Shown here piece by piece: positions 1 through 8,803 of a stretch of 53,006 nt of DNA (within the stretch, counting starts at the first letter, position 1; each line of letters begins with the position of its first letter). Position numbers and translations under genes: made by a program. The notes beneath the pieces are model-generated. The model was not told the origin of the DNA. It saw only the letters and a program-made list of their open reading frames with translations, and made no database searches. Origin of the DNA: Candidatus Gastranaerophilales bacterium (lineage in GTDB: Bacteria > Cyanobacteriota > Vampirovibrionia > Gastranaerophilales > Gastranaerophilaceae); contig CALVGZ010000016.1 of the NCBI GenBank assembly GCA_944327225.1, positions 1 through 53,006 of the forward strand, in the 5' to 3' direction.

Positions 1-88
1 AAAGCGAGTTAAGCACTACGATTGCGACGTTTCAAATTCTTGCCGAAGGCGAATTTGACAGGAGCAGAAACGCGAAGGCGGTTTGAAA
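1..88 (-). repeat. GC-rich structured element, cut by the window edge
   Basis: This stretch is clearly more GC-rich than its surroundings and has no convincing reading frame. On the minus strand it folds as an outer pairing of CGTTT with AAACG and an inner pairing of CAAATTC with GAATTTG, topped by a C(TTCG)G-type loop. It shares short words in the same order (AACCGC, CCTGTC before a hairpin, CTTA then TCGC) with the structured element at 33346-33506. I infer that both belong to one dispersed family of structured elements. The left end lies outside the window, so its full extent is unknown. Confidence 0.4.
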
Positions 89-146
89 AAATTTATTTTG
101 GCTTGAAGTGTTCTTATGGTTATAAATTAGTGCGTAATTTATTAAT

Positions 147-184
147 ATTCAAAAGTGACAACAATATTGTTGTCACTTTTGAAT
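147..184. terminator. Perfect 38-bp palindrome, probable bidirectional terminator
   Basis: A 19-bp arm is followed directly by its exact reverse complement, with its centre between bases 165 and 166. It begins 15 bp past the stop of the minus-strand HExxH gene. A transcript from that gene would fold into a long hairpin, so a terminator or mRNA-end stabiliser is the simplest reading. The T-tract after it is weak, so a protein-binding palindrome cannot be excluded. Confidence 0.6.
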
Positions 185-199
185 GATTGTGTTTATTGG

Positions 200-1255
200 T
201 TAGCCTTGATGCATTTTAAGGCTTTTTGACTTGTCGTTCATTTTATTAAATTTGATAAATTTTTTATTTTCATAATTTGCTTGTATTTTATCTTTGACCT
301 TAACCGCTAATTTAGCACCTATATATCCAATAATTCCTGTAAGTGCATAGCTTGTAAAACCACAAAGATTTGTCAGCTTAACTTTTTTAAATAATTCTTT
401 TGAAAGCTCACCGGTTTTTGTTAGATTTTTTGCAATTTTTTGACCTCTTAATGATGCTATACCTTCTTCAAGAATCATTGGCACAAATGAAAGACCTGTT
501 AAAATTCCTGCGTTTTTCTTTACAAAATCTGCACCTTTTTGTAACTTGGAATCATTTTCTTTTGGCTTATCTGTTGTTTTTCTTTTATTTAATATTGCAA
601 TAAGGAGTATTATGGCCGGAGTAATTTTTGCTAAAGGACGTGCTTTTTGTAAAACCTTTAGTAACATTCCGCCATTGTTGTTTAATGCGTGTCCCATTTC
701 ATGAAATACTGAAGTTTGTAGTGATTTATCCGGTGTTATTATTTTGTTTGCGTGCGGTAAATAGCAAGCATTAGCTCCTTCTTTGAATATTAATGCTTGA
801 AATTTTGCAATTATTTTATCGCCTCCAATTTCTTCAGCCATGGCATTTAAAGCTTTCAAATCTTTTTTATCGTATTTGATTAAATTTTTAACTAAAGTTT
901 CCGTTTCATTAATTGAATTTTTATCAACTTTTTTTGTGATAAATTTTTTCACTAATTCCATAATTTTTTTCATAAATTCAGACAAAGTCGGGTTTTCTTT
1001 AATTTTATAAACCCTAACACCTTTATCATATAGACCTGTTTCATGTAAACCTTTTTGAACAGCTTTTGATAATTCAATCGAATCATCTTTTGAAATGCCT
1101 GATAATTTTTTCACAGTATTTATAAATTTAATCGAAGCAATTGAAGTCGGAATAGCGACTATTGTTGGAATGCAAGATGCTCTAATAATTCCTTTATTTC
1201 TTATTTTTGGCTGCCTGTTTCTTTCTGTTTGGCTATTAATAGAATTTGCAGACAT
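200..1255 (-). CDS. Membrane-associated HExxH protein, putative zinc metallopeptidase
   Basis: The protein has 351 residues. A zincin-type HEMGH motif lies at residues 185-189, and an EEGIAS stretch at about 263-268 could supply the third zinc ligand, as in gluzincins. There are hydrophobic segments near residues 25-47, 211-222, 248-262 and 297-317, so the active site probably lies next to or in the membrane. The rest of the sequence belongs to no family I recognise. A ribosome binding site (AAGGAG) precedes the ATG. It is transcribed divergently from radA and ends at a 38-bp palindrome. The substrate is unknown; peptidase activity is inferred only from the motif. Confidence 0.55.
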   Translation of the reverse strand: MSANSINSQTERNRQPKIRNKGIIRASCIPTIVAIPTSIASIKFINTVKKLSGISKDDSIELSKAVQKGLHETGLYDKGVRVYKIKENPTLSEFMKKIMELVKKFITKKVDKNSINETETLVKNLIKYDKKDLKALNAMAEEIGGDKIIAKFQALIFKEGANACYLPHANKIITPDKSLQTSVFHEMGHALNNNGGMLLKVLQKARPLAKITPAIILLIAILNKRKTTDKPKENDSKLQKGADFVKKNAGILTGLSFVPMILEEGIASLRGQKIAKNLTKTGELSKELFKKVKLTNLCGFTSYALTGIIGYIGAKLAVKVKDKIQANYENKKFIKFNKMNDKSKSLKMHQG

Positions 1256-1341
1256 GAGATCTCCTTTTTGTACTTTTATAAATAATATAAATAAAAAAAA
1301 TTTTTATTTGATTTGGATTTATTAAGTAATATTAATTTTTT

Positions 1342-1371
1342 TTGTTTTTTTATTTAGATTATTGATAGAAT
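1342..1371 (+). promoter_or_regulatory. Predicted sigma70-like promoter of radA
   Basis: TTGTTT (1342-1347) and TAGAAT (1366-1371) are separated by 18 bp. Only 6 nt lie between the -10 hexamer and the radA ATG at 1378, and no Shine-Dalgarno sequence is present. A leaderless or nearly leaderless transcript is therefore predicted. Confidence 0.45.
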
Positions 1372-1377
1372 ATTTTT

Positions 1378-2775
1378 ATGGCTAAGGTTAAATCAAAATG
1401 GGTATGTCAAAATTGCGGATATGAAACCGTTTCTTATCTTGGGAAGTGTCCGGAATGCTTACAATTTGGAACTTTTGTTGAGGAAATAGTCTCAAGTGTT
1501 GAAAAGGTTGTTTCATCAAAACCGTCTAATAATGTTGGCGGTGAAATTAAAATTTCAAAAATTAAAGAAATAGAACTTGATGAAAAAGTTCGCTTTAAAA
1601 CAACAATAGATGAATTGGATAGAGTTCTTGGTGGTGGATTTGTTCAAGGCTCGTTGGTTTTACTTGCGGGAGATCCAGGAATTGGTAAATCAACTTTGGT
1701 TTTGCAGACAACAAAAAATATTTGCGAGACAAAGATTAATGATAAAAAGTTGAAAGTTTTATATGTTTGTGCAGAAGAAAGCCCCCTGCAGGTCAAATTA
1801 AGGGCTAAAAGACTTGATATAGAACCTGAAAATTTATATTTAACCAATCAAACTTGTATAGATGAGGTTATTAATCAAATTGAAGTAATAAAGCCTGATT
1901 TTTTAGTTGTTGATAGTATACAAAGCGTGTTTTGTGCGGGTATTGCCTCATCCTCTGGAAGTGTTTCTCAAATAAGGGAATGTACAAATGTTTTAATGAG
2001 AATAGCCAAGCAAAAAAATATTACAACCGTTATAATAGGACATGTTACCAAAGAAGGAAATATTGCGGGTCCTAAGGTTTTAGAACACATGGTTGATTGT
2101 GTAATTAATTTCGAGGGAGATAAATATAAGCAATATAGAATTTTGCGTTGCATTAAAAACAGATTTGGTACGATTAGCGAAGTCGGTGTTTTTAAAATGG
2201 AAGATTGCGGATTGGTTGAAGTTAATTCACCTGCAAATCTTTTAATAGAACAATCTGAAGGAGCTTCGGGTAGTGCAATTGCTGCGACTCTTGAGGGTAG
2301 CCGGGTATTTTTGCATGAAATACAGGCTCTTGTCGGCTCAACAAATTATTCAAATCCAAGACGTGTTGCCGTCGGTTTGGAATATAATAGGTTATTGCAA
2401 GTAATTGCGGTTTTGGAAAAGAAAGTCGGTTTAAATTTATCAAAACAAGATGTTTATGTGAATGTTGCAGGCGGGTTAGATGTTGTTGAACCAAGTTATG
2501 ATTTGGCGTTATCGCTTGCAATAATTAGTTCAATAAGAGATATTCCAATATCACCTACGACCGTAATCATTGGTGAGGTTGGATTGCTTGGTGAAATAAG
2601 ATATGTGGAAAATTTGGAACGTAGATTAAAAGAGGCTAAAAAGCTTGGATTTAAAAGAGCGATAATCCCTTTTATAAATGAAAAAGTATATAATAATGTT
2701 AGTCAAATTGGTATCGAAATAAAACGGGTTAAAAAAATAACAGATGCTATTGTTGAGGGCTTAAGGCAATTTTAA
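1378..2775 (+). CDS. radA: DNA repair protein RadA (Sms)
   Basis: RadA is a RecA-like helicase that promotes branch migration during recombinational repair. The 465-residue length is normal for the family. The N-terminal zinc finger uses C10, C13, C24 and C27. The Walker A motif GDPGIGKST is at 98-106, the family signature KNRFG at 260-264, and a Lon-protease-like domain occupies the C-terminal third. All parts are intact. It stands alone on the plus strand, divergent from the HExxH gene, and its stop codon abuts the end of a convergent small gene. Confidence 0.97.
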   Translation: MAKVKSKWVCQNCGYETVSYLGKCPECLQFGTFVEEIVSSVEKVVSSKPSNNVGGEIKISKIKEIELDEKVRFKTTIDELDRVLGGGFVQGSLVLLAGDPGIGKSTLVLQTTKNICETKINDKKLKVLYVCAEESPLQVKLRAKRLDIEPENLYLTNQTCIDEVINQIEVIKPDFLVVDSIQSVFCAGIASSSGSVSQIRECTNVLMRIAKQKNITTVIIGHVTKEGNIAGPKVLEHMVDCVINFEGDKYKQYRILRCIKNRFGTISEVGVFKMEDCGLVEVNSPANLLIEQSEGASGSAIAATLEGSRVFLHEIQALVGSTNYSNPRRVAVGLEYNRLLQVIAVLEKKVGLNLSKQDVYVNVAGGLDVVEPSYDLALSLAIISSIRDIPISPTTVIIGEVGLLGEIRYVENLERRLKEAKKLGFKRAIIPFINEKVYNNVSQIGIEIKRVKKITDAIVEGLRQF

Positions 2776-3081
2776 TTAAAGTATAAGACAGTTTTTTAGA
2801 TAGTTGATAGTTTGAATTTTATTTTCGTATAAATACCTTACGAAATTTAAATATTCACACTGTCTTGATGATAAAGTTATGTTTATTTCGAAACCGTCAG
2901 AACAAAATGGCTCATAATCGTATATTACATAGTTATTATATTTACTTTTCCATTCTTTTTTTTCAATTTTACATCTGTATTCCCAAGCTAAATTTTCAAG
3001 CCAGGGTAACAGTTCTTTGGCTACGTTTTTAAATTCTACGCAATAATATTGTTTATCTTGAAATTTTTTATCGGTTAACAT
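2776..3081 (-). CDS. Hypothetical protein, 101 aa
   Basis: I do not recognise this protein. It is rich in aromatic residues (Trp, Tyr, Phe), carries five cysteines and has no signal peptide or membrane segment. The frame is open for 101 codons with a coding-like composition, and it ends on the base after the radA stop, so the two genes converge with no spacer. The ribosome binding site is weak (GGGA about 10 nt upstream). Downstream in the same direction as ispD, it could be the last gene of the minus-strand array, but 100 bp separate them. It is probably a real small gene. Confidence 0.5.
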   Translation of the reverse strand: MLTDKKFQDKQYYCVEFKNVAKELLPWLENLAWEYRCKIEKKEWKSKYNNYVIYDYEPFCSDGFEINITLSSRQCEYLNFVRYLYENKIQTINYLKNCLIL

Positions 3082-3181
3082 AAATTAGTCCCATCAAATA
3101 TCTTTTAACACTCTAAAATATTTAACCGAGTTTTTAAATATACTATTGTATTAATATAAATAGTCTTTTTAGCTACGAATA

Positions 3182-3820
3182 TTACATTAAATCTTCTTTT
3201 GTTGTTATTTTTTTATTGTTAATTGATGTTTCAAAAATAGTTGGTTTAATTCCGAATCTTTCTGCCATAGAGCTATCGTCAGTAAAATTGGTTTCATTTT
3301 TAAATGTTTCATGGATTTTTTTGATTAATTTAAAATCGAATGCTTGTGGTGTTTGTGCTTGAAAAATTGTTTTTCTGTCTATGGTTTTTATTATTTTTCC
3401 ATTTTTAATTTGTTTTATAGTGTCAATTGCCATTGTTCCTGCAATGACAGCTTTTTCCCTTTTGGTTAAAGTTATTATTTTTTCTATTGCTTCTTTTTCG
3501 ATAAATGGTCTTGCCCCGTCATGTATGAGAACAATTTCAGGATTAGAACAAGCTAAAAGTGCATTATATACGCTTTTTTGTCGTGTTTTGCCCGCAGGTG
3601 CAAATTTGATTTTATTATTATAAATTGGTGAATTTAAAATGAATTCTTTTGTCTCGTTTTGTGCGGGAATTATAATTTCATCAACTAAATCAATAAATTT
3701 TAAAATCGTTGTTTCTATTACGGTTAAATTTTGCAGTTTTTCAAGCAGCTTGTTGTTCCCAAATCTTGTAGAATTGCCGCCGGCGGTAATTATTGCCGAT
3801 ATTTCAATATTTTTATTCAA
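3182..3820 (-). CDS. ispD: 2-C-methyl-D-erythritol 4-phosphate cytidylyltransferase
   Basis: IspD makes CDP-methylerythritol from MEP and CTP in the non-mevalonate isoprenoid pathway. The 212-residue protein shows the nucleotide-binding start ITAGGNSTRFG, the loop PAGKTRQKSVYNAL, the VLIHDGARPF motif, QTPQAF and TDDSS, all expected of the family. The start is a TTG inside the 8-nt overlap TTGAATAA with the end of thiL; no ATG lies upstream of the nucleotide-binding loop, so the TTG is needed. It is the last housekeeping gene of the ribD-aroQ-thiL-ispD run. Confidence 0.95.
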   Translation of the reverse strand: MNKNIEISAIITAGGNSTRFGNNKLLEKLQNLTVIETTILKFIDLVDEIIIPAQNETKEFILNSPIYNNKIKFAPAGKTRQKSVYNALLACSNPEIVLIHDGARPFIEKEAIEKIITLTKREKAVIAGTMAIDTIKQIKNGKIIKTIDRKTIFQAQTPQAFDFKLIKKIHETFKNETNFTDDSSMAERFGIKPTIFETSINNKKITTKEDLM

Positions 3821-4685
3821 AATGGTTAAATCCTTTATATTCTGTTAATTTATTATCTATATAAACTCCTTGCCCCTTTGAGCAATAACCGATTTTTGTA
3901 AGTCCTTTAATTTTTTTAAAATCTTTCTCAGAAAGTGCTACAACAAGGGAATAGTCTTCCCCGCCATATAAAACCAAATTTTTGTCATTGGTTTTTTTGA
4001 GTATTTTGTTGTATTCAACATTGATTTTTACATTACTTTGTTTTGAAATTTGATAAAGACAATCAAAAAGTCCGTCGGAAGAATCCATCATGGCATAAGG
4101 TCCAGTTGTTTTTTTTGCAATAGCTTCCGATATTTTAGGGTAAAGTTTCGGGCTTTTGTGTATTTTTATAAAATATTCATTTTTAATATTATTTTGTAAG
4201 CATTTTAACCCTTCTGCACTTGAGCCGAATTCGCCAACTGTTGCAATTATATAGTCTTCTTTCGCATTTTTTCTTGATGATATTTTTCTTTTTTTGGTAT
4301 CACCTATTATTGCAATCGCAATGGATAGTTTTTCGCCCGAGGTTAAATCTCCTCCTATTATTTTTATTTTATATTGTTTTGCGATAGCATTTATGCCTTT
4401 ATAAAAATTTTTGATAAAATCATTATCTAATTTTCCGCTTAAACTAACCAAAGCGTACTTTGGTTTTGCACCTGAAGCTAAAATATCCGATATATTTACA
4501 AGCAAGGCTTTTTTCCCGATTTCTTCATCTGTCATATAATGCCTTGAAAAATGTACATCTTCAATTAAAGCATCTAAACTTATCGTAATATTTTGTTTTC
4601 TAAGGTATGCACAGTCATCGCCGATAAAATTGGAAAAATTAAGAGTATTATTTATAATTTTTAAAAATTCAAATTCTTTATTCAT
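3813..4685 (-). CDS. thiL: Thiamine-monophosphate kinase
   Basis: ThiL phosphorylates thiamine monophosphate to the active cofactor thiamine diphosphate. The 290-residue protein has the GDDCA motif near the N-terminus, the EDVHFSRHYM segment, the NISDILASGAKPKYAL helix and the GGDLTSG glycine-rich motif of the PurM/ThiL fold. Its ATG lies within the last codons of aroQ (8-nt overlap ATGAATAA), and its stop overlaps the TTG start of ispD in the same way, so translation is probably coupled. It is a little shorter than many ThiL proteins but has no missing motif that I can see. Confidence 0.94.
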   Translation of the reverse strand: MNKEFEFLKIINNTLNFSNFIGDDCAYLRKQNITISLDALIEDVHFSRHYMTDEEIGKKALLVNISDILASGAKPKYALVSLSGKLDNDFIKNFYKGINAIAKQYKIKIIGGDLTSGEKLSIAIAIIGDTKKRKISSRKNAKEDYIIATVGEFGSSAEGLKCLQNNIKNEYFIKIHKSPKLYPKISEAIAKKTTGPYAMMDSSDGLFDCLYQISKQSNVKINVEYNKILKKTNDKNLVLYGGEDYSLVVALSEKDFKKIKGLTKIGYCSKGQGVYIDNKLTEYKGFNHFE

Positions 4686-5124
4686 TATTTTTTAAATATT
4701 CATATAAACCTAAAAGTGCCAATTTGTAACTGTTTTTAGAAAAACCCGCAATTTGGGCAAGTGTATTTTTTGCACTGTAAGATATGTTTCTGTAGTCTTC
4801 TCTTGAGTGTATGTTTGATAAATGTACTTCTACAACGGGTATGTTTATTGCTTTTATAGCATCAGCTATTGCTATACTTGTGTGTGTGTATGCAGCCGGA
4901 TTTAATATAATTCCATCGTAGATTTCATTTGCTTCTTGAATTTTATCTACAATTTCACCTTCGTGGTTAGTTTGATAAAAATCCAATTCAGCATCTATAT
5001 TTTCTTTATTTTTAAATTCTATAAGTTCACTGTTTATTTTATCAAGTGTTTCAAAACCGTATATTTCAGGCTCTCTTTGACCTAACATATTGAGGTTTGG
5101 ACCGTTTAAAATTAAAATTTTCAT
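4678..5124 (-). CDS. aroQ: Type II 3-dehydroquinate dehydratase
   Basis: AroQ dehydrates 3-dehydroquinate in the shikimate pathway. The 148-residue protein matches the type II family throughout: the N-terminal NGPNLNMLGQREPEIYG with its active-site tyrosine, the NPAAYTHTS segment with the catalytic-region histidine, and VEVHLSNIHSREDYR. The length is typical. It overlaps ribD by 4 nt (ATGA) and thiL by 8 nt, within a tightly packed cofactor and aromatic-precursor operon. Confidence 0.96.
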   Translation of the reverse strand: MKILILNGPNLNMLGQREPEIYGFETLDKINSELIEFKNKENIDAELDFYQTNHEGEIVDKIQEANEIYDGIILNPAAYTHTSIAIADAIKAINIPVVEVHLSNIHSREDYRNISYSAKNTLAQIAGFSKNSYKLALLGLYEYLKNNE

Positions 5125-6197
5125 TTAAAATCCTTTTCTATTACAGCGTTAATCAAAATATCATCATTAAATTGTTTAATATTAATATCTTTTAGTTTAA
5201 CACATTCGTTGACATTTTTAATATTAAAATCTTTTATAAAATCAAGTCCGCATCCAAAAATTTTTGGTGCGATAAATTGATTTATTTCATCAACTTCATT
5301 TGCTTTTATAAGTGCAGAGTTTAGTCCGGAACCGGCTTCTATCATGATTGAAGATATGCCGATTTGATATAGCTGCACAAATAAAGAATGAAAATCGGTA
5401 TAATTTATTTTTTCTATGTAATCGGGGGTTTTTATTTTTGAATTGTTAATTAAAATTATTCTTACCCCGTCATTTTTAAAAACATTGATTTTATCAGGGT
5501 CAATATGTATTTTATTGTTTGGGTCAAAGATAATTCTAACAGGACTTTTTTTATTTTTAATTCTTACATTTAATCTTGGATTATCATAAAGAACAGTGTT
5601 TGAACCGGTCATTATTGCTTGATATTTACTTCTTAATTTTTGAACTTGATTTCTTGATAATTCATTTGTAATCCATTTTGAGTTAAGATTTGGAGTTGCA
5701 ATTTTGCCATCAAGTGTTGTTGCTGTTTTTAGCATTATATAGGGTTTTTTGTGTATCATGTTTTTTATAAAAACTTTGTTTAGTTTCTTGCATTCTTTTT
5801 CTAAGATGCCTTCAACAACTTCAACCCCTGCATTTTTAAGTTTGTTTATTCCGTTATTTTTTACAAGCGGATTTGGGTCAATCATACCAACTACTACTTT
5901 TTTAAAGCCAGATTTAATTATTAAATCGACACATGGCGGAGTTTTCCCCCAATGTGAACAAGGTTCAAGGTTTACAATCAGTGTTTTGTTTTTTGCTGTT
6001 TCTTTGAGATTTTTTATTGCGTTAACTTCTGCGTGTGATTCACCATATTTTTGATGATAGCCGTATGAGATAATTTTTTGTTTTTTTTCATCATATATTA
6101 TGGCTCCGACATAAGGATTTGGCTCAACTTTACCAACTCCTTTTTTAGCAAGAGCAATACATTTTTTCATTAGTTCTTCATAAATTTTGTTATTCAT
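5121..6197 (-). CDS. ribD: Bifunctional riboflavin biosynthesis deaminase/reductase
   Basis: RibD carries out the deaminase and reductase steps from the GTP-derived pyrimidine toward riboflavin. The N-terminal cytidine-deaminase-like domain holds the zinc motif HAE at 55-57 with cysteines 80 and 89 (PC...C). The reductase domain starts near residue 150 with MLKTATTLDGKIA and contains the MIEAGSGLN motif. The 358-residue length is normal. The start overlaps the end of the CpaF-like gene by 8 nt (ATGAATAA). No other rib gene is in the window. Confidence 0.96.
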   Translation of the reverse strand: MNNKIYEELMKKCIALAKKGVGKVEPNPYVGAIIYDEKKQKIISYGYHQKYGESHAEVNAIKNLKETAKNKTLIVNLEPCSHWGKTPPCVDLIIKSGFKKVVVGMIDPNPLVKNNGINKLKNAGVEVVEGILEKECKKLNKVFIKNMIHKKPYIMLKTATTLDGKIATPNLNSKWITNELSRNQVQKLRSKYQAIMTGSNTVLYDNPRLNVRIKNKKSPVRIIFDPNNKIHIDPDKINVFKNDGVRIILINNSKIKTPDYIEKINYTDFHSLFVQLYQIGISSIMIEAGSGLNSALIKANEVDEINQFIAPKIFGCGLDFIKDFNIKNVNECVKLKDINIKQFNDDILINAVIEKDFK

Positions 6198-7560
6198 TTT
6201 GTTCGATTATTTGTGATGAATTTTCTTCGAAAATATCTATTTCTTCAATTTTTTCTTCATTTTTTGCATTTTTTTTCATTTCTTCAAATTTTTCTTGAAC
6301 TTTTTTGATTGCTTCTTCTTCCGGAATTTGAGTTGGCAGTTCTTTTTTAAATCTTTTTAAAATTTCTTGATTAGAACTTCTTTTTATAAATTGTTCCATT
6401 GCGTCGTTTTGAATATTTTTATGATAAGTATGCTTGTATGTTTTTTCAAATATATTGGAATTTATGGGCAGGGAATTTATTTTCGATGTTTCATAAAAAT
6501 TCGGAATAAAGCCGGTTGATTCATGTTCTAAAATATGATTTAGAAAGAATATATCATTAATTACGCAATTATAGTTTTCATCGGTGTCAATTTGCGAGAG
6601 TGATGCAATTCTTCTTTTGCCTGATTCATCTTTTTTGCAGAAAAGCATTAAGTTAAATGCTTGATATGCTGAATATTTTGCTGTTTCAAAATTTAAATTA
6701 GGATTTTTTTCTAAAATTGCAAGTGCAATTTTATTCATTGCTTCTTGCTGGTTTTTAGCACAAACAGTTATTATAACACCGTTTAAGCCTTCTTTAATTT
6801 TGTTAATTAAATTTGAAATAATCTCATTGTCGGGATCATTGATTCCAAGCATATCGGGTGATGAATTGATTATGGAATTCAAGATTTCATTTTTGTTTTC
6901 TTGGATATTTAGAAAGTTAAAACTTGAAAAATTTTTCGAGTTTATTTCAATTTCATCTGTTAAATCAATTAAGGTTCCTCTGCTATTGTTTGGAAGTAAT
7001 TTCAAAAGCGAGCTTAAAGTTGTTGTTTTAAGAGTATTCCTTTCTCCTGCAATAATAATATTATTTTTAATGGTTGATATTGCCTCTAAAACAAGTGCAA
7101 TTTCTTTTGAAATGCTCAGATTTTCCGTTAAAATTTTGATATTTGCGTGTTTATCTTTATAGCATTTTATAAAGATATTTGCTTGATTACTGAGGGGCGG
7201 CAGTGTTGAAAGGACATTTATTCCTTTTTTGTGATTAAATTTTATATACGGATTTTTTTCATCGATTTCAATTCCGATATTTTGAGCATTTTTTCTGATT
7301 AAATTTTCTAATTGAACATTATCTCTAAAGCTTAAGGTACTTTTTGAATGCTTCCCATTTCTTTCAATATATATGTTTTTTGCACCGTTTACATATATTG
7401 AGTTTAATTCGTCATCAATGAGTAAGTTTTCTAAAATACCAAGTGTTTCAATATTGGCTATTTCGTTTGATTCAAAATACTTTGGCGTTTGGCTTTCTTT
7501 TTTAATTGCTTTTTCCGTATTGGTTTTGTTAGCCGTATTTAATCTATCTTTTAGCGACAA
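6190..7560 (-). CDS. CpaF/TadA-family protein with degenerate ATPase motifs
   Basis: The overall layout is that of CpaF/TadA secretion ATPases, including the region LINKIKEGLNGVIITVCAKN and the C-terminal GKRRIASLSQI segment. The motifs needed for catalysis are altered. The P-loop at 172-179 reads GERNTLKT, with leucine in place of the last glycine, and the segment usually reading RPDRIVVGEVRG is SSPDMLGINDPDN (about 233-245), without the catalytic glutamate. I infer a scaffold or regulatory pseudo-ATPase. The start is TTG, supported by GGGAG about 9 nt upstream. It lies 2 nt after the CpaE-like gene and overlaps ribD by 8 nt. The charged tail after residue 400 is not part of the family. Confidence 0.75.
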   Translation of the reverse strand: MSLKDRLNTANKTNTEKAIKKESQTPKYFESNEIANIETLGILENLLIDDELNSIYVNGAKNIYIERNGKHSKSTLSFRDNVQLENLIRKNAQNIGIEIDEKNPYIKFNHKKGINVLSTLPPLSNQANIFIKCYKDKHANIKILTENLSISKEIALVLEAISTIKNNIIIAGERNTLKTTTLSSLLKLLPNNSRGTLIDLTDEIEINSKNFSSFNFLNIQENKNEILNSIINSSPDMLGINDPDNEIISNLINKIKEGLNGVIITVCAKNQQEAMNKIALAILEKNPNLNFETAKYSAYQAFNLMLFCKKDESGKRRIASLSQIDTDENYNCVINDIFFLNHILEHESTGFIPNFYETSKINSLPINSNIFEKTYKHTYHKNIQNDAMEQFIKRSSNQEILKRFKKELPTQIPEEEAIKKVQEKFEEMKKNAKNEEKIEEIDIFEENSSQIIEQNE

Positions 7561-7562
7561 TT

Positions 7563-8750
7563 TTATTCTCCCATTCTTCTGAGCAGGTTAAATACTCCAT
7601 GATTATATATTTTAGCATTATTTGAAAAATCTGTATTTATAATCTCTTGAGCTAAGGAGCCGTAAGCTTTTGCAATATTTGACTGCGGGTTAGTTTCTTC
7701 TACGGTTTTTCCTATATTTATAGCGTCAATTAATGTTAAGTAGTTGTTTGGAATTTTAAAATACACCTCTTTTTTAATGGTATTTTCCAAGTCTTTGATT
7801 GTTATGTCGGATTTTTCGATATATCTGTTTATTATAAGTTTTATTTTATCATTTTTGTAGCCTATATTGTCAAATAATTCGTAGCATTTTTGCAAACTCC
7901 TTATTGATGTAAGATTTAACATGCTTATTAATAAGGTTAAATTTGAATTGTTTAATATTGCAAGTGTTGTTTCGTTTATTATGTTGGGGGCATCGATAAT
8001 AATATATGAAAAAATATTTTTTAGTGAATTTATAATTTTCGTAGTTTTTTGAGGAGTATATTTAAAATTAATATTCATATCTTTTTCTGGAGAAAATATA
8101 TATAAATTTGAATTTTGGTAATTATCAATCATTGATAAAAGCAGTTTTTCGTCTGAGGTTTCAATGTTATTTAAGATAAAATCAATATTAAATTTTGGCT
8201 TTATATCTAAAAATGTGCATATATCTTCGGAATTAAGGCTAAAATCCAGAAGGCAAACTTTTTTTGAAGTTTTTTTGGCTATTTGATATGCTAAGTTAAT
8301 TGCCAAAGAAGTTTTCCCTACCCCGCCTTTGTTTGAAAAAATACTTATTGCAATAGAATCTGTGGTTTTGATATTATTTTTTTCATTTTCTATTTTTTTA
8401 AGCGTTGTTTCAAAAATTGTCGGAATTAAAGGTTTTAATAAAAATTCTCTTACTCCTTCTTTGAGTGTTTTTGTAACTAACTCTGAATTGATTTCATAAG
8501 AAAGTGCTACAAAATTAATATTTTTATATTTTTCTTTAATTGTTTTGATTTTTTTAAAACATTCATCAGCGTTATTTGAATCTATATCAAAAATAATTAA
8601 ATCAATATTTTTTAAATTTTCTTTTGTAATATCAATCATGCTAAAGTCATCAAAACAATCTATCATTTCGGTATTTTCATATTTAAAAAGAAAATCTTTT
8701 AGAAAATCCGTACTGTTTTTATGTTTATCTATGATAATGACATTAAGCAT
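7563..8750 (-). CDS. CpaE/TadZ-like protein: receiver-like domain fused to ParA/MinD ATPase
   Basis: Residues 1-118 resemble a response-regulator receiver domain, with an FDID strand near 54-57 and a conserved-type lysine in LLKPL at about 106. Residues 130-380 form a ParA/MinD-type ATPase with the deviant Walker A KGGVGKTS at 141-148. This is the arrangement of CpaE/TadZ proteins, which place pilus or secretion machines at a cell site. A strong ribosome binding site (GAGGAG) precedes the ATG. It is directly followed by the CpaF-like gene, but no pilin, prepilin peptidase, TadB/C or secretin gene is nearby. Confidence 0.82.
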   Translation of the reverse strand: MLNVIIIDKHKNSTDFLKDFLFKYENTEMIDCFDDFSMIDITKENLKNIDLIIFDIDSNNADECFKKIKTIKEKYKNINFVALSYEINSELVTKTLKEGVREFLLKPLIPTIFETTLKKIENEKNNIKTTDSIAISIFSNKGGVGKTSLAINLAYQIAKKTSKKVCLLDFSLNSEDICTFLDIKPKFNIDFILNNIETSDEKLLLSMIDNYQNSNLYIFSPEKDMNINFKYTPQKTTKIINSLKNIFSYIIIDAPNIINETTLAILNNSNLTLLISMLNLTSIRSLQKCYELFDNIGYKNDKIKLIINRYIEKSDITIKDLENTIKKEVYFKIPNNYLTLIDAINIGKTVEETNPQSNIAKAYGSLAQEIINTDFSNNAKIYNHGVFNLLRRMGE

Positions 8751-8803
8751 ACCGACTCCTCGCCCGTTTTTATTATATTTAATAAGTATAATAATATATA
8801 TAC

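Noticed and set aside
147-184. Operator or origin-like palindrome
   Set aside because: Its position just past a stop codon fits transcript termination better; no repeated copies or partner gene support an operator.
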